Shown: piece by piece, positions 38,632 through 51,186 of the stretch
How the letters are laid out: every line of letters starts with the position of its first letter
How positions within the stretch are numbered: the stretch's first letter is position 1
Origin: Pascua guehoae
Taxonomy: Eukaryota > Basidiomycota > Tremellomycetes > Trichosporonales > Trichosporonaceae
DNA: 64,000 bases
Direction of reading: 5' to 3'
Assembly: GCA_001600415.1 (NCBI GenBank)
Contig: BCJX01000003.1
Coordinates: 2,294,761-2,358,760 of the forward strand
Position numbers and translations under genes: made by a program
Notes under the pieces: model-generated
The model's input: only the letters and a program-made list of their open reading frames with translations
Database searches by the model: none
What the model was told of the DNA's origin: nothing

Positions 38632-41600
38632 CTATACAGCAAAGAGGCGCATCACGAGGTAAATCAGTGTACAGATGAAGCGGAACCCCGCCATGCCTGC
38701 GACCAAGACTGAGCTGTCAGAGAGTGTCAATCGTTTTTGAACTTTACCTAGAATGATCATCATGTACACTGATGTCCGACTCGAACTTCCCGAGAACGCG
38801 CCGGTCGTGTCCGCGCCCGTGAGGATGACACTGGCGAGAAGAGCGTTGGTGAGGGTCCAGATAAGGAGCAAGTTGGTTCGAAGGTCGGCCAGCTTGTCCT
38901 TCTGCACCTGCTCCCTGGAATCCTGCTTCGGCGGGACCTCTTCGGAGTCTACACCAACTCCCTTGATGCGAATGCGATCCAACGCGTCCTGGTAGCTGCG
39001 ATCGATGTCGACTTGTTCAGTCACGAGCGCAGCCTCGAAGTGACTGCCAACGCCGCTGACCGTTCCGAGATCGTTTGCAGCCTTGTCGCTGCCCTTTGTT
39101 CCCCAAGACAAGTCGTGCAGGTTGGAGTAACTGCGCGGGTCAGCACAAGTACCAGTCGAAGCTCAGTAGAGTGGTTTCTGCAGCCAAGTGATTGGTTTGG
39201 GGTCTCCAAGCACCCAGCACTTGTTTTAATGTTAGGGACGTACCTGTAAATGTTCAAGACATTGACGTAAAAGGGCGACAAGAGAAGATATTGGAAGAAG
39301 CACGTAACGATGTGCCAGGGGTCGAGTGACAGAACCGAAGCGACCACGTAAATGCCGTATGTCGAGCAGAGTGAGATAATCGTTTTCAATAGAACTGGGC
39401 TGTCTTCGACGTGCTTGATCGCCTGGGTGACACAGAGGACACCACAGATCAGCATGTACAGGGTAAGGACCGCGAAGACGTAGATGGCGATGCGATATTT
39501 CCAGGGTGATCTGGGGTAAGCTGCTGACCTATTCCCAGCCACTTACCCCTGTGGCCTGTTGCCTAGCGAGAACAGGAAGCATGCGACCACGGTCCCGATG
39601 TACGCATACTGAAGAATGGTGTTGAGAACGCGTATGCCCGCGGTGTTGAGGTGAAACTCGGGCCCCTCCAACGCGTTGGTCAGAATGACAAACATGATGT
39701 AAAAGTTGGCAAGCGCAAACCAGCTCATGAGCATGTTGAGGCCGAGGTATATGAATTCCACCGTCAACGCGCACTTGCGGACGGTCGAGTGACCAGACGA
39801 CAAGATTCGCCTGAAGTGAATAAACGAGTACACCTTCAAAGTCAGCACTGATGAAGCCAGAATGACTCACGGAAGCAAACAGCGAGCCGTTGAGCCAGCG
39901 TCGACGTTGTGAAATGAGCTCGGCAACTTTGTCTGGCGCGTCCGTCTCGCCCACGGCCTCCTTGACATATTTCAAGACCCAGTCGTTGTTGGGCTTTGCA
40001 CTAAAAGTCAGTGACCAAGGGCATGGCTAATCGACGTACACAATTTCAAAGCACAGAACTCGATCCTCCGCCAAAAACACCGTCTGCTCGAAGAACGAAA
40101 CATTGGAAAGTTTCTCGCCCTTGAAGTAACTTTCAAGGGGCTGGCCTTGGAGAGCGAGGTACCTGTAGGCCGAAAAGGCTCCGGGAAGACTGTAATCAGC
40201 ATTTCCAAGCACGGTAAGGCTAAAGGGGAGCAACGTACACTTGGGCATAGCCAAAGATGCTCTCAAGAGTTTTATCCAAAATGTTTGACATTTTGTACTC
40301 AAAATTTTGCGCAGCGACGAGGGGATTGAGCAGGTATCGCCAACTGGGGCCTTTAAAAACTGCTATCTCGCCCGCCACACCCCCGACGTTCGATTGCCTG
40401 TCAAACGCTTTCCAGAGGTGGTAGATGCTCTTGGGCCCAGGCATCGTCCCCACGTCGAGCAGGATGCAAATGTTGGGCTGGAGCAGCTTGCCGAACGCAT
40501 TAAGAGACCAGCGGTGGCTGTTTATCTTCTTTTGGTTTTTCCTGCACGTTAGAGAGGCAGGAGAGTCGTGAGGACTTACTCCTTCATGCAGAAGATGATC
40601 TGAGTCGGAACGATCCCACGGTCAGGGAAGCGGAAGCCCATTTTGGTATCCAAAGCGAACGAGGTGGTGTACTCGAAAACGTGGGCTGTGACGGGACGGT
40701 CCTGGACCTTGTTGGTCATTGCTCCCTCCTGGTAGACACCGAGAGCAGCGAGACAGTCGAGTACGCGAGGATTGACAATCTTACGACCGTCGGCGACGAT
40801 GCAGACGACCACCTTGGTTGTGAGCAAAAGTGCCACTTTCGGATATACGTATATCCGAATTCCGGACTTACCTTCTTCCACCCATCCTTGCCCCAAACAC
40901 GCGAGTTCTTACGCGCGCACAGGTGTGCAATGTTCTTCATGACACCGTAGAGCGTGCGGCAAAACAGCTCGGCATCCTCGTTGTACATTGTGATGACGAT
41001 GAAAAGCTCGGTGGAGCGGGGTGTGGGATAATTGTTCTGCCGGAGGCGCATACCCGAATCGGGAACCTCGTCTGGGTCCGTCGTGATGGCCGTGTACCTG
41101 TGGGATGAGTAACTGAAACCACATCTTTACTCACCTTGTAGTAGAGTGTTCGGGGACGCCTTTAACGGGGAGAAACTTCATGAGGCGGGACGGGATGGGC
41201 ATGTCGACGGCGAAAATACCAGTCTCGTCCTGAGCGACCTTCTGAAGACGACGTGCGGCGCCATTGCGGCGGCCGACACGGCCCACAGGAGCAGGACCAA
41301 AGTGACGGGTACTCTTCTCTGGCGACGCCTCTTTGACGAGGGGAACCGACTCAAACCCGTCAAGCGGGGGCTTGTCCATCGAAGAGCGCCCACCAAAGCC
41401 ACCCATGGTGTACCCGCCAAGGTCGCCATTGTCGTCTGGGGCGCCAGACTGGTAGACTGGTGCGGGCTGATTGAAGGCGTGGTCGTCGGAGAAGAGAGCC
41501 TTTTCGACATCGCCGGTCCCTTCGTACCGGACACTGTCATCGAATCCTGGAGTCGGCGAACGAGACCGCTCCCGGCCATACCGGCTGTCGGTGGCGTAGC

Positions 41601-42072
41601 GGAGGGTGTTGGAGGGGATGAACCCGACGGAGAGGTCGGGGTGGTTCGGATCAGGCGGCGGGAGATACGCAGGCGTGGGCTGGAAGCCGCTGGGGGGCAG
41701 AGGGCGAGGAGAAACAGGAGGGGCGACGGGGGGTGTCTGGCCGCGCATGTTGGCGAGCGCTGTTTCAAAGTAGGGCAGGCGGGGGTTGGGAGTCGTCGGG
41801 AGCGTAGACGTAGCCGATGGAGCATACGAGACCTGCGATCCAATGACGCTCGGCGCTACAGTCGACGGAGGGCCGACCGATGAGGAAGGAGCAGAGGCAT
41901 AGACGGGCGGAGTGGTCGAGTACGGGGACGTAGGATAGTTGACGCTCAGATGAGAGGCCGATGGGGGCGCTGGTGACATGGAAGACTGCAGCTGCCCGCC
42001 AGGGGCGTAGGGTGGGACGGGGGACGGCCCCCGCCCGGGAACTGGCGTATATTGGCGCCGAGTGGGGTCCAT
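38632..42072 (-). CDS. Chitin synthase (class I-III type)
   Basis: Plasma-membrane family 2 glycosyltransferase making chitin from UDP-GlcNAc. The start ATG at 42072 opens a Pro/Ser/Tyr-rich cytosolic N-terminus. The catalytic core spans several exons: [59 protein letters not shown] (the D-x-G-T site), [33 protein letters not shown] (EDR-L), and [14 protein letters not shown], the QRRRW product-binding motif. Then come the membrane segments ([54 protein letters not shown]) and, after a GT-AG intron, [12 protein letters not shown], which is characteristic of class I-III enzymes. It ends with [19 protein letters not shown] and [16 protein letters not shown]. All signature residues are present, so it should be active. 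It shares a 668-bp divergent promoter with the Arb1-like gene. Confidence 0.94.
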
Positions 42073-42740
42073 GGTGATGGTGGAGAGCTTGAGAACAGGC
42101 TCGAGGGGGGTCGCTAGGTGGATTGTATAATAGAGACAGTGAAAAGGTCAAGAGAGGTGGGGGGAGGGGCGACGGGTGGGGGATGTTTTGCTCAGTCACT
42201 ACTGCCAAGGGCTGCGCCACCGCCTCCATTCGTCGTCACCGTCCAATGTTTGTTTTTCTCTCCGGGTGACTGTCCGTGGGAAATCAGCCGCGCTTCAAAG
42301 GCGCACAATTTTAGTAATTAGGCTCACTGCCACATAACGCGCCTTTGTTGATTTAGCTTATTTTACCTCTATTTTCCCCTGAATGTGTGTGGGGCTCCGC
42401 TATTTCTTTGTGGGTCTCGACTGTTGTGCATTTGGGCGTGCGATCAATGCGCAAGAGTGCGATGTGGTGATCGTGCGCACGGTTGCCATGAACAGTGTGC
42501 GTGTGTGTGGTGTTCATCCACCCGTGCACACACAGTCCAGTCAGCTAGACTTTTGTCCTTCCTTTGACATTCCTCGCCCCCTTCCGCGCCTTCCTTCCTT
42601 TGCCCTTTGTCCCTTTCCCTTTCCTCCACCTGTGCACCTTCCCTTTGTTCCTCCTTTCTCTTCTCTTCCCTTCTCTCCTTCTCTCATCCTCCTTCTCTTT
42701 CTCTCACCACATCATTTCATACCTTGCCCATCCATCCACA
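42073..42740. promoter_or_regulatory. Divergent promoter, chitin synthase / Arb1-like
   Basis: 668 bp between divergent starts. The 200 bp before 42741 are strongly pyrimidine-rich (CTTCCTTTG, CTCTTCTCTTCCCTTCTC blocks). No specific site is recognised. Confidence 0.5.
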
Positions 42741-44803
42741 ATGACCATCCCAACCCCCGAAGATATTCCGGAGCACCACCTCCTCAAGTTCCCCACTTTT
42801 CCCCCCAAGGAGCGTGTTGACGCCATGACCGTGCCGTTTTCCCAGTGGGAACCAACCGGTGGCGTGACAGTGCCCACGGCCCCAAGCGGGCCCTCTACCG
42901 AGGCTTCCCTCAACAAGGGCCTGGACGGGTGGACAAAGGATGTCGCCAAGACGGGCTATGACAGTCACGGCATGCCGTTTGTCGACCTCGACGTCGATCG
43001 CAGCCCCGAGCACCTCCGCGCCCAAAAGGCCGAGCGCAACCGGCGGTACCAGGAGAACCGTCGTATGCGCCGCACCATCCCCGCTGCAGACTGCTGGGCA
43101 ATCGCGCATGAGGGAACCGACTGGGTCGAGCCCGAGAACACGAGCATCAACACATTTGAAGTGTGAGCTAGGGGGTACCTCGAGGGGTAGCTGACAATCC
43201 CAGCTCGCGTCCTCCCTTCTCTCGCCGTGAGTCTTGCTCGTCCACAACCAGCTGACCCAAGTGATGGACTCGTTGTACGACTTCAACCAGAGCCGCCATG
43301 AAGCCACACACGCGAAAGAGTACCGTCAACTGTTCATCAAAGTGCGCCAGCTAGTTCCACGGACAGCTATGTCTAGCTGACGCCCAGATGCAATACGGTC
43401 TGGGCCTCAAGACTGCGTTCCCTGGTCTGCACTGGCCGGGTACTGGCCCTGACGCGGAACAGTATCGCAGCACGCACTACGCTCGTCGTGAGGCGACGAC
43501 TGAGCAGCTCAATGATGAGAAGAATGGCGAGCTCGGCGAGGTCTGCCCCCTGATCCACAGCACCGAAAAGGCGGTGCGCGGTTTCCTCGCCACGGCACGC
43601 ACTCAGAGCGAAGCCGTCTGGTAAGCACGGAGAATAGGGGTATACTGACATGAAAGGGACATTGCGCCAGCCCTCCGCCTTGCACGTGCGTAGCGCTGCT
43701 ACCCCCAAAGCCCATGGCTGACCTGCAGAGATGTTTGCTGCCTTTATGGCCTTCATCGAGCACTATCAAGTCCTCCCCGAGCCCTACCTCGCCCCAGCCT
43801 TTGAGCGCGCCACGGTCCTTGCCAAGCGTGCGCCGGCGTGCCTCGTCCAGTCGAAGAACGTCGAGGACGAGATTGACCGCCTGCAGGGTCTCAACCAAGC
43901 CGCGTGGACGCTCTGGTGCGGGAGCTACGGTGACCGTGAGGGCGTGCAGCTCGGCACGGTGAAGTGGGCCGCGACTAGCACGAACGAACAGGTCAAGAGC
44001 GACGACGAGGACGAGGAAGAGGACGAGGACGACGGGGGATGGGGTGTTTCGGATGGTAGGTGTCGTAAGGCTAATTTAAAAGGCTCACCTGCCAGACACG
44101 CCTTCCAAGCCAACCCTCACACCGTCGGAAGGTGAGTTTCCAGTTTGTCACTTTGGAAGCTAAACTCGCTCAGCCGAGGACATTCTCAAGCCGTTCCTCA
44201 TCCCCATTGCGCCGTCAACTGTGCGCCAGCTCAACTACCTTCCCTTTGAGCGTCGCCGCGTCGTGTCGGTCCACCCTCCCTCCCCGTCCCCCGGTGCGCC
44301 GGCGTTCATGGCGACTCACTTCCGCCTGCGCACGGTGCCCGCCCCGTGGACCGAGGAGGAGCAGTGGCGCCAGAAGGGCTGGAAGGTGAAGCGGTCCGAG
44401 GCAGAGTCCACTGCCGTCGAGGAGGCCGCAAACGATGCTGGCGATCATATTCCCCTCGAACTGGAGCAGAACACGTGTCCCGAGCCGGCCGAGCTCGACG
44501 TGTGGGTCGACGGCGCTGCGCTTGGCCTGGATGCGGATGGTGACAATGCCTGGATCGTAGGCATGGGTTTCCGCGCCCGCTGGGCCGAGGTGGGCACCGA
44601 CGCGCACCGCTGGTGGATCCTCAAGCTCAAAGACTGTAGGTGGTTTGAGTGACTTACACCTACTGACCGCAGACGTTCTCCCGTCATTCTGGCAGTCGAC
44701 TCCCGCCGAACGCGAAGCGGCCAAGAACGACCCGCCCTCGCCCTTCCCGGTCTCGCCCACGCGCAAGGCTGAGAACAAGGCGCTGCCGGACGAGACGGCC
44801 TAG
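42741..44803 (+). CDS. Arb1-like protein (Argonaute-associated), tentative
   Basis: Start ATG 42741 (MTIPTPEDIPEHHLLKFP), stop TAG 44801-44803; about seven exons with short introns. Segments in order: a Pro/Thr-rich N-terminus; a charged stretch (RAQKAERNRRYQENRRMRR); MDSLYDFNQSRHEATHAKEY; YGLGLKTAFPGLHWPG; then MFAAFMAFIEHYQVLPEPYL, which resembles the F-x-x-Y/F-L-x-x-H-x-V-x-P-E-Y core of Arb1, the fission-yeast ARC-complex subunit that handles Argonaute-bound siRNA; an acidic run (DDEDEEEDEDDGGW); and a C-terminal domain with TVRQLNYLPFERRRVVSV, ELDVWVDGAALGLDADGD and a Trp-rich end. The Arb1 call is from pattern memory of that central motif, not a search. If wrong, this is simply a conserved-looking fungal protein of unknown role. 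Confidence 0.5.
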
Positions 44804-45425
44804 TCGCCAACCCAAACAGACGCGCCCGAAACGCAGACAGCCGCACGCGACACCAAGACGTCGCCGTGACGTCTAAGCAATCCAAAACATCAACAAAGCG
44901 ATCACCAGCCATGCCCCAACCATGTCCGAACCATCAGCAAAGCGATCACCACCCACTGTCCGCACCATGTCCGAACCACCACCGTCTCTGCCACGTAGAT
45001 CCAGCCAATCGGCCCCTGTGCACAACCAACATCATCCCTGTGTCCATAGATCCATGTCCCATGCATGTGCCTCACGCACCACGTGCCCTCGAGCATCTGA
45101 ACCGGGGCTCACCCGCCATTCCCAAGGAGCCAACGGCATTCCACCGAATGCAACTCCATCGGCACCTGACGTCATCCCCACCGTTTGGCCTCGCAACACA
45201 TCTCATCTCGTCCCCGTGTTCCGGGAATGGTCTAGAATCTACATCGTGTGCTGCCTGCGTTTCCCACTGATCCACTGGCTGTCTGGCCGGCCAGGTCAGC
45301 CTTGCCGACCAGGCCTGCTGCGGTCCACAGCTGCTGGGTCCAGCCTGGCCCCCATGCCACGCCTGCCACGGATACTACATAACCCCCCAACGTGCGGCAG
45401 CATCCGCCACCACAACCCACTCACC
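44804..45425. other. Intergenic with a 44-bp tandem duplication
   Basis: No gene seen. CAAAGCGATCACCA begins two adjacent 44-bp copies (44894-44937 and 44938-44981) differing at several positions, both containing ACCATGTCCGAACCA. Confidence 0.7.
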
Positions 45426-46936
45426 ATGTATCTCACAAACCTCGCCCTCCCGTCGGCCATTTACGAGTCGCCCCTCACGGCGCTCGGGCTCCCGATCGCA
45501 CTCGGCCTCGGTGTCGGGTACGCTGTCCGCAGTGAGTGTGACCGTGCCGTTGGAAATGGGGGATGGGAGATGTGCTCGTCGGCGGCGTGTGTCATCCTGT
45601 CGTATCTACTACTGCTGTCCATCGTCTGAATGGGCATTTGGGCAAGCCATCGGTTCTCAATAGCGGGCTGGAGGTACTGGACGTGCTGGACGTGCTGGAC
45701 GTGCTGGACGTGCGGGAGGCTACTATCCCCCATCCCCGCCAACTCTGGGCAGCCCAATGCCAGCCCAATCTCAATGGTGACCGTCGCATCCCCGTGCCCG
45801 TCGCCCGCCAACCATTCATCCATGTCCATCCATGGCATTCTTCCACCGCACCATGCCCTAGACATACTTCCCTCCTCCACTCATACCTCCCTCCTCCACT
45901 CGTCTCCCAAACACCCCCTTCCACCATCTCCCAAACAGCCTCCTTCCCCCCCCCCACCGCCACTAACGCCCAGACGACACGCAGCGCACCTACTCGACCC
46001 TCAAGAAACCCCCCGGATCCCCGCCGCCCGGCATCTTCCCCGCCGTCTGGACGGGCCTGTATGGGTGAGTAGTGTGGGTCGGGGGTGGGACACTCGGCGT
46101 TCGGGCCGTGTTTCGGTAATTGTATGAGGTTGGATATCGACGGGGTCGGAATTGCTACATGGGCCGGTTTGGGTCGGTTCTCACTCGTCTGTGTCCTAGG
46201 CCCCGCCGCGGCTTTTGGACCCGTCCGTCCTTGCTCCATCTCGCCGTCGTGGTGCTTTTGCCCGCCGAATCCTTGTTCGCCTCCGTCGGGGCGGCAGTGA
46301 TGTCTCGTCCTTGTGTCCCCGTTCGGTCCCCGTTCCTTCTGTCCCCGTTCCTTCTGTCGCCGTCTACCTCTGTCGCCGTCTACCTCTCCCCATTTCGCTC
46401 TGTCCTCATTTCGCTCTGTCCCCATTCCCTCTTGTCCCCATCCCCCTCTGTCCCCATTTCCCTCTGTCCCCATTCCCCTCTCTCTCTCTCTCCCTCTGTC
46501 CCCATTTCCCTCTGTCCCCATTTCCCTCAGTCCCCATCCCCCCCTCGCTCCCCCCCCNNNNNNNNNNNNNNNNNNNNCCCCCCCACCCCCACTAACACCC
46601 AGCCTAATGGGCTACGCCTCGCACCTAATCCTCTCCCCCTCCCTCCCCGCCGCGCTCACCGGCACGGCCACCTCGACCTCGGGCTGGTACACGCTCCAGC
46701 TCGCGCTCAACGTGGCGTGGATGCCGCTGTTTTTCTCGCTCCGCCAGCCCGTCCTGGCGGCCATCGACATTGCCGCCCTGCTCGGCATAAACTTCAAGCT
46801 CATGCAGGACTGGGGCGCCGTCGACGCGACCGCCGGGTACTGCATGGCGGCCTATGTCGGGTGGCTCGGGTACGCGACGTATCTGTGTATTGGGACGGGG
46901 GTGCTGAATAACTGGGACTTTGGAAGGCGTCTTTGA
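45426..46936 (+). CDS. TspO/MBR (peripheral benzodiazepine receptor) family protein
   Basis: Five-helix membrane protein of the TspO/MBR family, which binds porphyrins and cholesterol-like ligands and in eukaryotes usually sits in the outer mitochondrial membrane or secretory pathway. Exons 45426-45531, 45974-46064 and 46603-46936 give 176 residues with all splice phases matching. Visible signatures: TALGLPIALGLGVGYAV (helix 1), KKPPGSPPPGIFPAVWTGLY then LMGYASHL (the P-x-x-x-F-x-x-V-W-T-x-L-Y and MGYAS motif, joined across intron 2), YTLQLALNVAWMPLFFSLRQ (the Q-L-x-L-N-x-x-W-x-x-x-F-F motif), and GYCMAAYVGWLGYATYLCIG (helix 5). Both introns are long (443 and 538 nt) and repeat-laden; intron 2 contains the only N gap. 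The gap does not affect the coding sequence. Confidence 0.93.
45677..45715 (+). repeat. 9-bp tandem repeat GGACGTGCT (about 4 copies)
   Basis: Four perfect copies, then a diverged one (GGACGTGCG), within intron 1 of the TspO-like gene. Confidence 0.9.
46310..46602 (+). repeat. CTGTCCCCATTTCCCT minisatellite and 20-bp N gap
   Basis: Intron 2 of the TspO-like gene carries about a dozen imperfect pyrimidine-rich units of 12-18 nt (TCTGTCCCCATTTCCC types), then poly-C, then N at 46558-46577, then poly-C again. The gap is an assembly break in the repeat; its true length is unknown. Confidence 0.9.
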
Positions 46937-47741
46937 GCTGCTGGGCTAGGAGGCGAGGCGAGGAGGCGAGGCTGGGCCGGGTGGAGGCTGGGTGCTTTTG
47001 AGGCCCGGTGGCGGTTCGAGTCGGTGTACGATGGGCCGTAGGAAAGAAATGAAATGCGAGTCTGATGCTGCTTTTTTTGTGTGTCGTTCTGGCCGCGTGC
47101 GGGTAGGAGTGTGCCGTGCGAGCACTGCCACACGAGCATTGCTGCGCTCATTCTCGCCAATTGCACGTTGTATCATTGCTCGTTGTCAGGGCTGCACTTG
47201 AGGCAACCGCCTTGAAGCGTTTGAAACATCAATGACATGAGCGTTGGTTCGGTGTCAGCGTGGTCGTCAGCGGGCATTGCCTTAGTTGCACGATCACGGG
47301 GCGAACGAGGGCTTGGTGATCACACCCGTCACACCAGTCTTGGTCAGTCTCTACAGTACCGCTGCTGCCGATACATGCGTTTTTAACAGAGACGATTCAC
47401 ACCAACCACGCCGCTCGAGTCACGGCTCGAGCCACTCGAGCCCACACGCCCACACGTCCACACGCCCACGCGGCCAACCCAAACTTCCACCATTGGAGAC
47501 GCGCACCCCACCATCACCTCCCTGCCACCACCGCGGCCCAGAATAAATCAATCCATAGGGCTACAAGGACTTGCCCAGCGCCAGTACACTATCCAAGCAC
47601 GACCCACGCCTACGCTACACACCCTCGTCCACCTCAAGCCACTAGATTACCGTTTCCCAGTTCCCCTTGCCCTAAAACGCCTCCCCACTCACCCACATCT
47701 TCAAAGTCCTCGTCACTCCCGCCCCCCTCATTCTCCCACCG
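46937..47741. other. Convergent 3' region
   Basis: 0.8 kb between the TspO-like and SKN7 stop codons. No gene. It contains short GGCGAGGCGAGGAGGCGAGG and CACACGCCCACACGTCCACA repeats. Confidence 0.5.
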
Positions 47742-50700
47742 TCAGGCCATCTCGGTGATGCTCCCGCTCGCCGTCACGTGGCGCTTGTTCTTGCCATTCG
47801 CCTCTTCCCAGTCCTCGACGTTTTCAATCGACCGCTTGCGGCCCATGGCCGTGCCAAACGCGCCATTGCCCACATTCGTGCCGTCGGGGAACATGAACGA
47901 CGAGCCGAGCACGCCCGCACCCACCGGTGTCATGGGCAGAGCAGTGGCAGAGACGGTCGTGGTGCCGTCCGGGAGCGTGACGGTCGCGTTCATCATGTCG
48001 GGGATTGCGCCGGTGGCGAGGTATTGCTGTGGGTTAGCGCGAGAATCGCGAGGCATTGGGAGAATCATTGGGATCAGGCGAGGCATGTGCCAGAGGCACA
48101 ACGGGTAGATCGTATTGGTCCCAAGGCAGCTGACTGCCACTTTGAGCCGACACGCAGACACTAGCCGCCGACACGAGCCGACTTCTACCCCTGACCGTGG
48201 ACACGCTCCTTCTCCAATGCACGCGGTACTCACCTGCAACACCATCTGGTACATTGAATCGGGCCATCCGCTTCCCGCAAGCGGGTTACTGAGAGCGTCC
48301 GAGTCGCCACCACTCGTCTCCCACTGCTGCGCACCAGTGGTAATCGCGTCGACGACACCCTGATCTGATAGTGGCGGCACGCCGAGGAAACGCGGCACCT
48401 CGCCGCTCAGCTGGATGGCCTTGAGGTGGATCAGGTGCTTGTCGAGGATGCCAAAGAGGCCGTGCTTTGTAAACGGCTTGGCCAGCACGTCGTTCATGCC
48501 CGATGCCATGTAAGAGTCGACGTCCTCTGGAAAGTGTCAGTGGGTGTGTCTCGGGGTTTGAGTCTGGCAGGCGGCCATGCAGAGTACGACTCGGTTGTAC
48601 AACTCGGCGGTTGAATCCGATCGCCTGCTCAGGTCGGCGCTACGCGCCTCGCGTCGCCTCGCCTCGCGTCACACTCACTCGTCTGCACATTCGACGTCAT
48701 CGAAATAATCGGCGTGTAGCTGTCAAACTGGCGAATCAGACTGGTCGCCTTGCGTCCGTCCATGTTGGGTCCAAAGAAAATGTCCATGAGCACGAGGTCG
48801 TACTTTGTCGTATTCATCTTCTCGACACCCTGCTGGGCGTTTTCGACCGCCTCGACGACACAGCCAAACTTTTCCAGGAACCTGCTCGACAGCTGGCGGT
48901 ACACGACGTCGTCCTCGACGACTAGGATGCGCGGCGTCTGCGTCCAGCTTGGTTTGATAGACGAGCTGCGTCGTTCGACCTGCTGTTGTCGCGTGCCGTT
49001 GGCGCTTGCCTGAGCGGGCTGCGCAAGCTGCTGCTGCCCCGTGGGATCCGCAGGAGCTGGAGCCGCGGCGGCGGCAGCAGCTGCTGCAGCATTCACGCCC
49101 GACGCCGCCACAGCCGCCGCCGCCGCTGCAGAGTTTGCCGCGTCGACCGATGCGCTCTCGTCCACAGGCATGGCCGAGGTGGATCCTACAGACTGCTGGG
49201 ACGATTGCACCGCGGGGGGAATCCCTCCGTCTACCATAAAGTGGAGTGACGCTCCGGCCTGTGGCCGTCCAGCCATTGCTCCATTGGCGCTAGCACCAGC
49301 TGGGCCGCCGCTGTTGTCAACCCACTGGTTGTTGACCTCGTCGTACTGCGCCATGGCGCCGTTGTAGGTGGGCGCTTGCTGCGACGCAGGTGCAACAGGC
49401 TCCTTTTTAATGTTGCGCTGTTGCTGCTGTTGAGGCTGCTGCTGCTGCTGATGCTGCTGAGACGGCGACACTATAGCGGCGTTGACAGGGGCAGTTGCAC
49501 CCAGAGCCGATGGGCCTGCCGACGGCGGCCCACCAGTGCGTGCAGACGGACTTTGCCCCGACCGCGGAGATCCATCCGGGCGAGGAGACAAGTTTGACGT
49601 GGCCGAAAGCGGTCCTTGCGCATTGTGGAGCGGCGGCATGGCGAGCCGCGCTACTCCAGGAAAGGGCAGATTGGGGTATGGCAGGGGTGGAGGTACTTGA
49701 GCGTAAGACGGTGCCGAGCCCGCCATCGGGTGCGCGTGCATGCCACCCGCCTGCGCACCCTGCGCCATCTGCTCAAACTGCTGGACGAGGCGGCCGATTC
49801 GTACGTTCGAGTCCTCGGTCGGCCCTGGTTCCTTGTCGGTCGCAGCCAGGTGGGCGATAACGTTGCGCAAGAGGCCGACCATGCCGCTCTCTCGCGCACG
49901 CGCATCACGTAGTTGCACTTGGGTCTTGATAAGTGCGTCCTCTAGCCCAGCCAATCGGCCCTCCATGTCGACTATTCGCTGTGCGTCTTCGGCAGTCATA
50001 CCGCGCGCAGCAGGCGAGCCGTCGCGCTCCTCGTTGGCTCCCTTCTTTGGCACGACCGCTTTGCGCTTGATACTGTCCAGGTCGGCCTTGCCGCCGGCCT
50101 GGAACTTGTCGTGCTGGAACTCCCACACATTCTCCTTGATCTGGCCCGTCTCCTCGTCGACATGCTTAATCTAAAAGGCGTCAGCATGTGCCCGCACAGT
50201 CCCCTCTTCCCTCCGAGACAAATTTCGCACCTTTGAGAAGCCATACTTGTTCAGCTGGCGCACAAACGATGAGAAGTTGGAGTGACGGAAGGTCTGCGGC
50301 CTGTGCGAATGTGTGTTAGCGACTGTAAAAAAGTCGAGATCGAGTCGAGACGGCTCGCGGCCGCCGCAGCATGTGTGTTGTGTGTGTGTGGGTGGGGGCG
50401 GCGGCGGCGGCGACCGGCCACTCGGCGCCGAACACGGCCACGACGACAGCGACGGGGGCGCAACTCACAGGATCTTTGTTGTAAACTCGTTCATGTCCCA
50501 GACGACAAAACTCGTCCCACCCCGTCCCCACCCGACGCTGCCTCGTTCACCCTTACCCCTAGGGGCGCCGGCGGGCTTGCCGCGGCCAAACTGGGCGCTC
50601 TCGTCTTCGAGCATCTTGTAGAGCTTCTTGATAAACTCGGATGGGCCGGGCTGCTGGCCGCCCGACCCTGTGGCCGAGGCGGCCGCGTTTGTGGAGGACT

Positions 50701-51186
50701 GGGCTTGGGCGTCGTTTTGCGCGTTCTGCGTGGGCGGGAGGGAAGACTGGGGATGTTGATGTTGGATAGCAGACATGGGGCTTCCCCCTACTGGGCCCCC
50801 GTGGGCGCCCGTCTCGACCTTGACACCGGCGACGCCTGGGCCGCCGACACCACCTTGCTGGACGCCTTGGACGCCGGGGACGGGGACACTGCCGACGACG
50901 CCGCCCTTGGCCTGGGCCTGCTGCATCCAGCGCGCGTCGCCGCCGGGACCGGGGGCGCCCGGCTGGGCGCGTCCGTACGCCGCCATGTACGGGTCGCGAC
51001 TGGGGCCGGCGACTGCATTATAGCCATCGTGCGTGAACTGGGCTTGCTGCCCCGGCGGTGCCGCACGGTACGAGCCGTATGGGTCCGCGTACATGGGCAC
51101 ATTGCCTGGTGGGGGGTGCTGCTGCGGATGTCCCTGCGGGTACCCGTAGAGGGGCACTGATGCGCCGCCGTGTGGGAGGCGAGACA
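47742..51186 (-). CDS. SKN7: Skn7-type response regulator with HSF DNA-binding domain
   Basis: Nuclear transcription factor of the HOG/Sln1 phosphorelay and oxidative stress response. ATG at 51186 starts a Gly/Pro/Gln-rich region. The HSF-type domain begins PSEFIKKLYKMLEDESAQFG; after an insert of about 25 residues it continues FVVWDMNEFTTKIL and, across an intron near 50470-50300, PQTFRHSNFSSFVRQLNKYG, then VDEETGQIKENVWEFQHDKF. A coiled coil follows (DAQRIVDMEGRLAGLEDALI). A long Gln/Ala-rich linker (Q runs near 49430-49460, A runs near 49070-49130) leads to the receiver domain: RILVVEDDVVYRQLSSRFLE, YDLVLMDIFFGPNMDG with the phospho-Asp in LMD, PIISMTSNVQ, and MNDVLAKPFTKHGL with the conserved Lys. 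The MDI...MDG loop is one residue longer than the usual MDIxMPxMDG. It ends GSITEMA. Confidence 0.95.

Noticed and set aside
42510..42720. Phe/Pro/Leu-rich N-terminal extension upstream of 42741
   Set aside because: Encoded by the pyrimidine-rich promoter leader; the ATG at 42741 has good context (CCACAATG) and codon bias starts there.
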